Shown: piece after piece, positions 1 through 5,369 of the stretch
Layout of the letters: each line of letters begins with the position of its first letter
Position numbering within the stretch: position 1 is the stretch's first letter
Source of the DNA: Oscillospiraceae bacterium
GTDB lineage: Bacteria > Bacillota_A > Clostridia > Oscillospirales > Ruminococcaceae
Direction of reading: 5' to 3'
Length of the DNA: 6,536 nucleotides
NCBI GenBank assembly: GCA_017400025.1
Contig: JAFQAF010000332.1
Span: 1 to 6,536 of the forward strand
Notes under the pieces: generated by a model
Told to the model about the DNA's origin: nothing
Database searches by the model: none
Seen by the model: the letters and a program-made list of their open reading frames with translations, nothing else
Position numbers and translations under genes: made by a program

Positions 1-1310
1 CAGGTGATAGGGGCGACTACCCGGGATGAGTATGCAAAGAATATAGAAAAGGATTCTGCTCTTGAGCGCAGATTTTCTGTTGTCAATATTACAGAGCCGG
101 ATGCGGAACAGACCAGACAGATACTGTATGGCATAAAAGAAAAATATATGGCCTTTCACAGGCTGGATATTCTTGACAGTGCAGTGGAAAAAAGTGTGGA
201 ACTGTCTGTAAAATACATTCACCACAGATTTCTGCTGACAAAGCCATAGACCTGCTGGACCAGAGCTGTGCTGCTGTGAAAATGGACGGCGGCACAGTTG
301 TGGATGGTGATGCTGTGGGCAGGATTATCAGCCGGAACACCGGTATACCTGCAGAAAAAATACTGGCAGGGGAGAGGGACAGGTTTATCCGGCTGGAAAA
401 GCAGCTGGCGGAAAGAATTTCCGGCCAGCCTTATGCTGCGGCAGAAATGGCACGCTGTATAAGAAAGTGGAGAGCAGGCCTGAAAGATGAAAGCAGCCCT
501 ATAGCATCATTTATGTTTGCCGGCCCTACCGGTGTGGGCAAGACATACAGCTGTACGGTGCTGGCACAGCTGCTGTTTGACAGAACCGACAGCGTGATAA
601 GGGTGGACTGTACCGAATACAGCGAAAAAAATGATATAACAAAGCTGATAGGTTCCCCTCCGGGCTATGTAGGCTATGATGAAGGGGGCAGGCTGGAAAA
701 GGAGATGGGCAGCACTCCCCACTGTGTGATACTGTTTGATGAAATAGAAAAAGCCCATCCGGACCTGCACAATCTTCTTCTGCAGGCAATGGATTCCGGT
801 TTTATCACTACTGCCCGTGGTAAAAAAATCAGCTTCAGAAACAGTATTATTGTAATGACGTCAAATACCGGGGCGGCACTTTTTACAAACAAAAACAGGT
901 TTCTTGGTTTTTCCGGCAGGGAAAAAACAGAAAATCTGAATGAGCAGATTAAAAATGAGCTGAAAAAGTATTTTTCCCGGGAGTTTATAGCCAGGCTGGA
1001 CAGCATAGTGCCCTTTACGCCTCTCGATGAGGAAAGTATATCCAGAATAATCACAAAAGAACTGGATAACATCGCCCGGAAGCTGAAAAGGCAGGGGGTA
1101 ACTATGGAATATGATAAAACGGCTGTGGAATATATCAGAGGTAAAAATCCGTCTTCTGAATACGGTGCCCGTGATATAAAACGAATTGCAGGGCAGGAAA
1201 CGGAAAACCTTATAGTGAATATGATACTTGAAAGGGAAATAGTCCCCGGCAGCACACTGTTTTTGTGTGCAGATGATAAAATGAAGATAAAAATCTGTGA
1301 AAAAGTCTGA
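1..1310 (+). pseudogene. Clp ATPase (ClpA/ClpC type), 5'-truncated by window and frameshifted
   Basis: Two reading frames together give one Clp/Hsp100 unfoldase, an AAA+ machine that feeds proteins to ClpP or remodels them. Frame 1 (1-249) holds the end of the first ATPase domain: the GATTRDEY strand (about 10-33) and the ALERRF arginine-finger motif (58-75). It then reads RFLLTKP and stops at 247-249. From 237 the +2 frame reads DKAIDLLDQ, the expected continuation of the conserved RFLPDKAIDL block. Adding one C in the CTGCTGAC run (about 235) restores R-F-L-P-D-K-A-I-D exactly, so a single-base deletion split the gene. It could be a true pseudogene or a sequencing or assembly error; no programmed-frameshift slippery site is visible. 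The start codon lies left of the window, and the ATA/GTG at the left edge is not a real start. Family assignment is secure, the subtype less so. Confidence 0.85.
276..1310 (+). CDS. Clp ATPase C-terminal part: second AAA+ domain
   Basis: This is the intact downstream frame of the broken Clp gene. It contains a complete second nucleotide-binding domain: Walker A GPTGVGKT (522-545), pore loop GYVG (663-674), Walker B VILFDE (726-743), sensor-1 Asn in MTSNTGA (864-866), arginine finger in EFIARLD (993-995) and sensor-2 Arg in YGARD (1170-1172), then a C-terminal beta-rich subdomain. An LGF tripeptide (903-911) sits where ClpA, ClpC and ClpX carry their ClpP-docking loop and ClpB does not, which argues for a protease-linked unfoldase. 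Only a short linker joins the two ATPase domains; the coiled-coil middle (UVR) domain of typical ClpC is absent, as in ClpA. The ATG at 276 has no evident ribosome binding site and lies inside the conserved linker, so it is probably not a native start. If the frameshift is genuine, this half would be made only by reinitiation. Confidence 0.75.
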   Translation: MKMDGGTVVDGDAVGRIISRNTGIPAEKILAGERDRFIRLEKQLAERISGQPYAAAEMARCIRKWRAGLKDESSPIASFMFAGPTGVGKTYSCTVLAQLLFDRTDSVIRVDCTEYSEKNDITKLIGSPPGYVGYDEGGRLEKEMGSTPHCVILFDEIEKAHPDLHNLLLQAMDSGFITTARGKKISFRNSIIVMTSNTGAALFTNKNRFLGFSGREKTENLNEQIKNELKKYFSREFIARLDSIVPFTPLDEESISRIITKELDNIARKLKRQGVTMEYDKTAVEYIRGKNPSSEYGARDIKRIAGQETENLIVNMILEREIVPGSTLFLCADDKMKIKICEKV

Positions 1311-1320
1311 TAAAAAACCA

Positions 1321-1365
1321 AAAACCTTATGTGCCATTGTAAACACATAAGGTTTTGCTTTTATC
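1321..1365. terminator. bidirectional intrinsic terminator between convergent genes
   Basis: A perfect 13-bp stem (1321-1333 paired with 1344-1356, AAAACCTTATGTG arm) encloses a 10-nt loop. On the + strand it is followed by GCTTTTATC. On the - strand it is followed by TGGTTTTTTA (1320-1311). It starts 10 nt after the Clp stop and ends 4 nt before the stop of the opposite operon, so it can end transcription from both sides. Confidence 0.85.
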
Positions 1366-1798
1366 TGAATAATTTTTTTATTCTGTCAAAAAATCCGGGT
1401 ATTTCCGGGGAATTATCCTCCGGCTGTGCAGGCTGAGGTGTTTTCAGCTTCTGCCGGAAAAAGTGATTTTCGTTTTCCGCTGCCACAGGGTTATACAGTT
1501 CAAGTATTTTCAGCATTTTATTTTTAAAAGCTGTGCTGTCGCTGTCTATCATACCCTTGTTCAGGAAAACGCCTGATTCATATATTTCCGCAGTTATTTC
1601 GCACCTGCCGGTTTTGCCCATCAGAATCATTGTTCTTACAGGGGCAAGTGCATCAAAGCGGCGTATGCAGATACGTATGCCGTTTTCGCTGTAGTCGCCG
1701 ATATTTACAGGCGGTGCAGTGCCCCGGTTCAGGCTGTTTTCCATATATTGCAGGAAATGGTCAAAATCAGCATATATTTTTGTTTCGTATTTTGACAT
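1361..1798 (-). CDS. small soluble protein of unknown function, last gene of operon
   Basis: The protein has 145 residues. I chose the ATG at 1798 (MSKYETK...) because GGGAGGT (1812-1806) lies 7 nt before it; a TTG six codons upstream would put that site inside the gene. No signal peptide or membrane segment is visible. The first about 105 residues form one domain with alternating strands (NGIRICIRRF; RTMILMGK) and an ending LKILELYNPVA. A Pro/Glu-rich linker follows, then a basic amphipathic tail ending in FFDRIKKLFR that could contact a membrane or partner. The domain resembles that of the gene immediately upstream, so the two look like diverged tandem copies. From memory the shape recalls small Firmicutes proteins such as DUF6054, but I cannot confirm this. 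The gap to the upstream gene is 5 nt, implying co-transcription and probable translational coupling. Confidence 0.8.
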   Translation of the reverse strand: MSKYETKIYADFDHFLQYMENSLNRGTAPPVNIGDYSENGIRICIRRFDALAPVRTMILMGKTGRCEITAEIYESGVFLNKGMIDSDSTAFKNKMLKILELYNPVAAENENHFFRQKLKTPQPAQPEDNSPEIPGFFDRIKKLFR

Positions 1799-1803
1799 AT
1801 CAG

Positions 1804-2145
1804 CTACCTCCCACAATGGTAAATATTGTCACTGCCGGTGGCATCGGGGTTGTATGCAGCCAGTATTTTTTCAAAATAGCCTTTTTCAAACCCGCCATAG
1901 GTCAGTCTGGTAGCAGCACCATCTGTTATCAGTGCAAAGTACGGGCAGGTAATTTCCATATACACGCGCATACTTATCTTTATGCCGTTGTAAACAGTGT
2001 CGCATTTTTCACCCAGGGGCATAGGGCGGGGTGCATACTGCAGGCTGTCTGACAGATATTCCACCAGATGCCGGTGGTCTGTTTTCAGATTCAGCGTAAC
2101 GGGGGAAACGGGTGGGATATACGCCCCGTCGGTAAAAAATGTCAT
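1804..2145 (-). CDS. small protein of unknown function, paralogue of the downstream gene
   Basis: The protein has 113 residues. The ATG at 2145 follows TGAGGTGATTTT, a good ribosome binding site that overlaps the stop of the preceding gene (4 nt gap). It appears soluble. Matches with the next gene in the operon include the helix HRHLVEYLSDSL (against FDHFLQYMENSL), the strand NGIKISMRVY (against NGIRICIRRF) and the end ILAAYNPDA (against ILELYNPVA), in the same order and with similar spacing. This supports a tandem duplication followed by divergence. It lacks the Pro-rich linker and basic tail of its neighbour and has an extra N-terminal segment with Pro residues (YIPPVSP). Its stop TAG lies within the GGGAGGTAG ribosome binding site of the next gene. 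The function is unknown. Confidence 0.8.
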   Translation of the reverse strand: MTFFTDGAYIPPVSPVTLNLKTDHRHLVEYLSDSLQYAPRPMPLGEKCDTVYNGIKISMRVYMEITCPYFALITDGAATRLTYGGFEKGYFEKILAAYNPDATGSDNIYHCGR

Positions 2146-2149
2146 AAAA

Positions 2150-2371
2150 TCACCTCACGCGCAGATAGTAAAAAAATATCATATATACTGCCACCACAGC
2201 GGGCAGCCGCAGAAAGCCGGATATGCCCACACACATATTGAACAGCAGGCTGTTGCCGGTTTTGTTCAGTTTTTTAATAAACCCGGGGCGTATAAAGGCT
2301 GTAAAATACCATACGGCGGATACAACTGCAGTGCCCCATACAAGATAAAGAAACAGTCCGTTTTCCAGCAC
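2150..2371 (-). CDS. small two-helix membrane protein, PGFI paralogue 1
   Basis: The protein has 73 residues from a GTG start at 2371, which is preceded at 7 nt by AAAGGGGGG (2387-2379). A GTG seven codons upstream (2392) is possible but has no ribosome binding site and would overlap the previous stop. The chosen start also aligns the N-terminus with the neighbouring paralogue. It has two predicted membrane helices (about residues 6-26 and 44-69) joined by a short basic loop with RPGFIKKL (28-35). The block WGTAV-S-VWY-TAF-RPGFI is shared almost exactly with the upstream gene, so these two are recent tandem copies. An Arg (about 55) falls in the second helix. The basic loop after helix 1 suggests both ends face outside if the positive-inside rule holds. 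The function is not recognised. Confidence 0.75.
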   Translation of the reverse strand: MLENGLFLYLVWGTAVVSAVWYFTAFIRPGFIKKLNKTGNSLLFNMCVGISGFLRLPAVVAVYMIFFYYLRVR

Positions 2372-2388
2372 AGAGATACCCCCCTTTA

Positions 2389-2604
2389 TCACATAAAGCG
2401 GTAATGTTCAATAAGCAGCGCCACGGCCACAATAAACATAAAGAACAGAAATGCGGTTACACCGGCACATATTCCCACCATAAACTTATAGCCTTTCCGG
2501 TGGAAACGGCCTATAAAGCCCGGTCTGCAAAATGCGGTGTAATACCACACAGGTGACAGCACTGCTGTACCCCAGCATATATATAGCAGATAATTGCCAA
2601 TCAT
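2389..2604 (-). CDS. small two-helix membrane protein, PGFI paralogue 2
   Basis: The protein has 71 residues from ATG at 2604. Hydrophobic helices lie at about 5-25 and 41-65, with the loop CRPGFIGRFHRKG between them. It is closest to the next gene downstream (shared WGTAV, VWY, TAF, RPGFI) and more distantly related to the one upstream. It starts 15 nt after the stop of the preceding gene. No strong Shine-Dalgarno is visible in that gap (TAAGACCGATGCTGTAAA), so translation may depend on coupling from the preceding gene. The stop TGA follows the final ATG codon (ATGTGA). Nothing in the sequence indicates an enzymatic role; a membrane subunit or regulator is possible but unproven. Confidence 0.78.
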   Translation of the reverse strand: MIGNYLLYICWGTAVLSPVWYYTAFCRPGFIGRFHRKGYKFMVGICAGVTAFLFFMFIVAVALLIEHYRFM

Positions 2605-2619
2605 TTTACAGCATCGGTC

Positions 2620-2847
2620 TTATTTCAGCAAAATCATTATACCCAGCACGCCGGCTGCCAACAGTACCAGCATCCACAAAGACAGAATTACACAGAATAT
2701 AATTATGGCAAAGCCTATAATCCTGTTTTTTACCGTAGGTTTTGCCAGTGCCATATTCTGACTGGCCATTTTTATAAATCCCGGTTTTATATAAATAAGC
2801 ACCAGTGATGTAAGTGCTATCAGTATATAGGTAAGATAAATAATCAA
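2620..2847 (-). CDS. small two-helix membrane protein, PGFI paralogue 3 (TTG start)
   Basis: The protein has 75 residues. The only sensible start is TTG at 2847, placed 8 nt after AAGGAG (2861-2856); that site overlaps the stop codon of the tatD-like gene. There are two hydrophobic stretches (about 4-20 and 43-74) separated by a basic loop beginning KPGFIKM (21-27). The position of PGFI right after helix 1 and the overall length match the two following genes, although the first helix lacks their WGTAV/VWY block. I read it as the most diverged member of a three-copy tandem family. The function is unknown. The position directly after the hydrolase gene suggests co-expression rather than a shared pathway. 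Confidence 0.72.
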   Translation of the reverse strand: MIIYLTYILIALTSLVLIYIKPGFIKMASQNMALAKPTVKNRIIGFAIIIFCVILSLWMLVLLAAGVLGIMILLK

Positions 2848-2859
2848 ACTGTTATCTCC

Positions 2860-3624
2860 TTATTTTTCAATTTCATATACGCGCAGGGCGTTTTCCATGG
2901 CTTTCTGTGCCACAAACTCTTCGCTTACACCGCGCAGCTGTGCTATCACCTTTACCACGTTTGCCACGTCATAGGCTTCACAGCGGTCATTTTCTCTTTC
3001 GTAAGGCGGTGCATACGGGCAGTCTGTTTCTATCAGCAGTCTGTCCCACGGTGTTTCCATCAGACAGGCTATAGGGCCTGCATTCCACATAGGGTAGGTC
3101 AGGTCATTGTTGAAGCTGATGTACATACCCAGGTCAAAAGCTCTTTTCAGTATATCCACAGGGCCTGAATAGCGGTGCAGAATGCCTTTTGGTCTGTATT
3201 CTTCCAGTATTTCTATTGTGTCCTCGTGGGCGTCACGGTCGTGGATAATTACAGGCATATCCAGCTCTTTTGCCAGCTGCAGCTGTTCTCTGAAAATTCT
3301 CTTCTGCAGGTCTTTCGGTTCATTCCAGAAATAGTCCAGACCCATTTCGCCTATGGCCACAATTTTTGGGTGTTTTACCAGTTCCTTTATTCTGTCCAGA
3401 TAATCATCCGGTGTTTCGGCTGTCCAGTGCGGGTGGATGCCTATACTGCCATAGGCAAAATCATATTTATCCACTATATCAATGACTGTGTCGAATACCT
3501 CCACGTCACTGCAGCAGTTGAGAATAAACTGCACGTCTGTGTTTCTCAGCCGGTCCAGTCTTTCATATCTGTCATCCTTGAACATTGCATCTTCATAATG
3601 TACGTGACTGTCAAAAAGTTTCAT
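2860..3624 (-). CDS. TatD-family metal-dependent hydrolase (putative DNase)
   Basis: The protein has 254 residues, the usual length for TatD. TatD proteins are cytoplasmic TIM-barrel amidohydrolases with two bound metals; several act as 3'-5' DNases. Visible ligand motifs in order are DSHVH (His7, His9), GIHPH (62-66), GEMGLDY (Glu93), IIHDR (His128), LHRYSG (His150) and ETDCPY (Asp201). The C-terminal NALRVYEI block matches the family ending. Two motifs differ from the textbook form: LHRYSG where HCFSG is common, and the region after ETDCPY reads APPYERENDRCEA rather than the usual GKRNEP-like stretch. All metal ligands are present, so it should be active. The ATG at 3624 follows GGAGG at 6 nt. 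It heads the six-gene run that ends at 1361. The symbol tatD is not given because several paralogues (tatD, ycfH, yjjV) share these motifs. Confidence 0.9.
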   Translation of the reverse strand: MKLFDSHVHYEDAMFKDDRYERLDRLRNTDVQFILNCCSDVEVFDTVIDIVDKYDFAYGSIGIHPHWTAETPDDYLDRIKELVKHPKIVAIGEMGLDYFWNEPKDLQKRIFREQLQLAKELDMPVIIHDRDAHEDTIEILEEYRPKGILHRYSGPVDILKRAFDLGMYISFNNDLTYPMWNAGPIACLMETPWDRLLIETDCPYAPPYERENDRCEAYDVANVVKVIAQLRGVSEEFVAQKAMENALRVYEIEK

Positions 3625-3654
3625 AATATCCTCCGGAACATTATTTGAAAAATA

Positions 3655-3682
3655 AAAGCAGGCGTAGTAAAAGGCCTGCTTT
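3655..3682 (-). terminator. intrinsic terminator of the 72-residue gene, just ahead of the tatD-like gene
   Basis: Read on the - strand, a 9-bp stem AAAGCAGGC/GCCTGCTTT with a 10-nt loop is followed by TATTTTTC. It lies 9 nt after the stop at 3692 and about 30 nt before the start of the TatD-like gene. No convincing promoter fits between it and that gene, so partial read-through may feed the downstream operon. Confidence 0.75.
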
Positions 3683-3691
3683 CTGAATTAC

Positions 3692-3910
3692 TTATTTTTC
3701 TTCGATTGTGTATGTAAATTCGTAGATTTCCTGCAGTGCTTTTACTTTAGGTTCATTATCTTCGATAAATGTTTTTGTGTAAACGCTTTTGCCTTCTTTT
3801 TTGTAATCATCCATGATTTCCTGCAGTTTTTCCCAGCATTCATCAGCTTTTTCGTAATCTTCTGCAATTTCAATCAGGAATTCTCTGTGTTTAGGAACTC
3901 TTGCTTTCAT
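3692..3910 (-). CDS. 72-residue charged helical protein of unknown function
   Basis: This is a small acidic/basic protein, probably cytoplasmic and mostly alpha-helical (EIAEDYEKADECWEKLQEI; DNEPKVKALQEIYEF), with no membrane segment, signal peptide or metal motif. The ATG at 3910 follows AAAGAGGT (3923-3916) at 5 nt. It has its own promoter immediately upstream and its own terminator, so it forms a one-gene unit that may leak into the tatD-like operon. Before the mobile insertion it lay directly downstream of the DUF4173-like gene. I do not recognise the family. Confidence 0.75.
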   Translation of the reverse strand: MKARVPKHREFLIEIAEDYEKADECWEKLQEIMDDYKKEGKSVYTKTFIEDNEPKVKALQEIYEFTYTIEEK

Positions 3911-3941
3911 AGTATACCTCTTTAAATATTGTGTTTATTAT

Positions 3942-3970
3942 ATTGTATATTTAAAAGCCGCAAAAGTCAA
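3942..3970 (-). promoter_or_regulatory. sigma-70-type promoter of the 72-residue gene
   Basis: On the - strand, TTGACT (3970-3965) and TACAAT (3947-3942) are separated by 17 bp, five of six matches to consensus in each box. A perfect TATAAT (3942-3937) overlaps but would need a 22-bp spacer. The mobile element's left target copy ends 8 bp upstream of the -35 box, so the promoter core is untouched. Confidence 0.7.
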
Positions 3971-3977
3971 TATTCCA

Positions 3978-3985
3978 TCACCGGC
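3978..3985. repeat. 8-bp target-site duplication, left copy
   Basis: TCACCGGC here is identical to 5394-5401, in direct orientation, and lies immediately outside the inverted repeats of the inserted element. Confidence 0.85.
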
Positions 3986-4009
3986 GTCCCTTTTTACTTT
4001 TGGACTGAT
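3986..4009 (+). repeat. left terminal inverted repeat of the element
   Basis: The repeat reads GTCCCTTTTTACTTTTGGAC followed by TGAT. It matches the reverse complement of 5370-5393 at 21 of 24 positions, with differences at positions 1, 10 and 11. The inner 13 bases from the CTTTTGG block are identical. Confidence 0.85.
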
Positions 4010-4036
4010 GGGTTCTGGCTCCGGCAATTTCGCCAA

Positions 4037-4050
4037 GCATTGAAATAAGC
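4037..4050 (+). repeat. left subterminal inverted motif
   Basis: GCATTGAAATAAGC matches the reverse complement of 5324-5337 (GCACAGAAATAAGC) at 12 of 14 bases. Both lie about 50-70 bp inside their respective ends. This could be a second transposase-binding site; here it also overlaps the -35 box of the cargo promoter. Confidence 0.5.
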
Positions 4051-4068
4051 TTTAATGTATGATATATT
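4040..4068 (+). promoter_or_regulatory. promoter of the element's two-gene unit
   Basis: TTGAAA (4040-4045) and TATATT (4063-4068) have a 17-bp spacer, and TG at 4060-4061 forms an extended -10. It lies about 80 bp before the first cargo gene. The cassette therefore carries its own expression signal. Confidence 0.65.
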
Positions 4069-4146
4069 ATAACTTATAGTGAAAACACAGCGTTGCTAAA
4101 TAAACACCTGTATATAGATTCAATACTAAAGTAAGGAGTTGAGAGC

Positions 4147-4455
4147 ATGGTTCCAATGAGATTAACATATGGAAATGGAGGATTTAATGAAATTCGTGAT
4201 TTTTTGAAGCAACACTATTCTAAAGATTATACGCTTTCAATATTCGATACAATAACGCAAACAACCATTGAGGTTATATGCCACTTCGACGATATGGTGG
4301 ATGTAATAGTTTATGTGGCTAATGTAGAACATGACTTTCCGGCTTGGATTGGCATCAATGAGATATCTGAGTCATACGTTATAGGAATAGCCTTTACAAG
4401 GGGACGTTTAAGTACCCCATCTATACGCAAATGGAAAAATAATACACTCATGTAA
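4147..4455 (+). CDS. element cargo gene 1: 102-residue protein of unknown function
   Basis: The ATG at 4147 follows AAGGAG at 8 nt, a strong ribosome binding site. The protein appears soluble with mixed alpha/beta character: an N-terminal helix (GFNEIRDFLKQHY, about 12-24) and strands TTIEVICHF and DVIVYVANV before a Pro/Trp turn (DFPAWIGI, about 63-70). A basic C-terminus ends the chain. No membrane segment, helix-turn-helix or catalytic motif is recognised. It sits 58 bp ahead of the nuclease-like gene, inside the same transposable cassette and behind the same promoter, so the two probably form an operon. Possible roles such as partner, regulator or immunity protein are guesses only. Confidence 0.72.
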   Translation: MVPMRLTYGNGGFNEIRDFLKQHYSKDYTLSIFDTITQTTIEVICHFDDMVDVIVYVANVEHDFPAWIGINEISESYVIGIAFTRGRLSTPSIRKWKNNTLM

Positions 4456-4513
4456 CGAACAATATTGTCGGTATACCACATCTATATCTATCAATAGGAA
4501 AAGGGATGAAGTT

Positions 4514-5269
4514 ATGTATTCTGTTACACAGAGAATAAAAGCCATAAAACAGCCTCGGGGAGGATATATCAAACCAAAGGAATTTACGGAAACAACACTT
4601 GATGATGGGATTGAGTTAAACCCCAACGAGAATATACACGCCAGTTTGGTAGGACTGGCAGTAGACTATTTAACCAGACTAATGACAGGAACACCCGCAG
4701 ATGAAGCATTTTATATTTCATTGCTTGGTTCCGACCGCGTTAATGAGAGGAAAAATGCAGAAAAGTTAATCTCCAAAATCAAGGGCTTGGACGATAAATC
4801 TATAATCAATGCCTGTAAAGTAGTCGGATATGACGTCTGTTTTCGCGCAGGAATAATCGGTTATAAACCTGTCAAAGAAATTCAGCCAGATACTGAAACG
4901 ATTGAAAATATACGCATTATGGTCAATAGATGCTTGGCATTTTGGAAAGAGTATGGCCCTGTTGAAGTAGATGGATTTACTTTTGAGGGTGGGTATACAG
5001 AAATTGTTTCGTCTGGCGATGGAGATTATTTGAGCCAGGATACTCTGTGGGATTTGAAAGTGTCCAAAGAAGCGCCAAAAAACAAATATACATTACAACT
5101 ACTCATGTACTACATAATGGGATGTCACTCGATCCATAAAGAGTTCCAGAAGATCAAGAGGCTTGGCATATTCAATCCTCGCTTAAATAAGGTTTATCTG
5201 TTGGAAATTGCAAACATAAGTGATGAGATAATTCAAGAAGTATCATCAGAAGTAATCGGATACAAGTAA
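4514..5269 (+). CDS. element cargo gene 2: putative RecB-like PD-(D/E)XK nuclease
   Basis: The protein has 251 residues from ATG at 4514, with AAAAGGG 8 nt upstream. Motifs arranged as in RecB/Cas4-type PD-(D/E)XK nucleases are visible: an N-terminal helix with His42 (NENIHASLVGLAVDYLTRL), GDGDY (Asp169/Asp171), a predicted strand ending in the D-x-K core WDLK (Asp180, Lys182), and QxxxY in LQLLMYY (Gln195, Tyr199). In that superfamily the two acidic residues bind metal and the Lys activates water for cutting DNA. No helicase, Cys cluster (as in Cas4) or DNA-binding domain is attached. The region between His42 and the core (about 65-140) is helical and unassigned. Placement on a transposase-free mobile element, paired with a small unknown protein, suggests a DNA-processing or defence cargo. 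The fold call is inference from motifs; the biological role is unknown. Confidence 0.65.
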   Translation: MYSVTQRIKAIKQPRGGYIKPKEFTETTLDDGIELNPNENIHASLVGLAVDYLTRLMTGTPADEAFYISLLGSDRVNERKNAEKLISKIKGLDDKSIINACKVVGYDVCFRAGIIGYKPVKEIQPDTETIENIRIMVNRCLAFWKEYGPVEVDGFTFEGGYTEIVSSGDGDYLSQDTLWDLKVSKEAPKNKYTLQLLMYYIMGCHSIHKEFQKIKRLGIFNPRLNKVYLLEIANISDEIIQEVSSEVIGYK

Positions 5270-5282
5270 TTAGAAAAGATAG

Positions 5283-5318
5283 GCACCACAAGATTTTGAA
5301 AATCCTGTGGTGCTTTTT
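5283..5318 (+). terminator. terminator of the element's two-gene unit
   Basis: The arm GCACCACA-A-GATT pairs with AATC-C-TGTGGTGC (5283-5296 with 5300-5313, one A/C mismatch) around a tiny loop, followed by TTTTT. It lies 13 nt after the nuclease-like gene's stop. The hairpin would also form in the - strand transcript arriving from the DUF4173-like gene, with a weaker CTATCTTTTC tail. Confidence 0.85.
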
Positions 5319-5323
5319 GTTGT

Positions 5324-5337
5324 GCTTATTTCTGTGC
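5324..5337 (-). repeat. right subterminal inverted motif
   Basis: Read on the - strand it is GCACAGAAATAAGC, the partner of 4037-4050 (12 of 14 identical), about 57-70 bp from the element's right end. Confidence 0.5.
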
Positions 5338-5369
5338 ATTTCGACGAAGGAATTTCGGATTCATCTAAA

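Noticed and set aside
226..251. Programmed ribosomal frameshifting in the Clp gene
   Set aside because: There is no slippery heptamer, downstream structure or internal Shine-Dalgarno; a single missing base explains the break.
674..1348. Long - strand open frame of 224 codons opposite the Clp gene
   Set aside because: It lies antisense to clear AAA+ motifs and is low in complexity (Ser/Phe/Ile-rich), as expected for a shadow frame.
2604..2622. Two-codon upstream reading frame ATGCTGTAA before the second PGFI gene as a regulatory leader
   Set aside because: It is too short, lacks a ribosome binding site of its own, and is likely chance in a 15-nt gap.
3175..3648. + strand open frame of 157 codons opposite the TatD-like gene
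   Set aside because: Every TatD metal motif reads on the - strand in order, and this frame has no supporting site or motif.
3986..4009. Assigning the element to IS66 because of the 8-bp duplication
   Set aside because: The ends do not begin with the GTAA expected for IS66 as far as I recall, and several other families also make 8-bp duplications.
4147..5269. Calling the two cargo genes a toxin-antitoxin pair
   Set aside because: Neither protein shows a recognised toxin or antitoxin motif; the 251-residue protein has nuclease-like motifs, and pairing alone is not enough.
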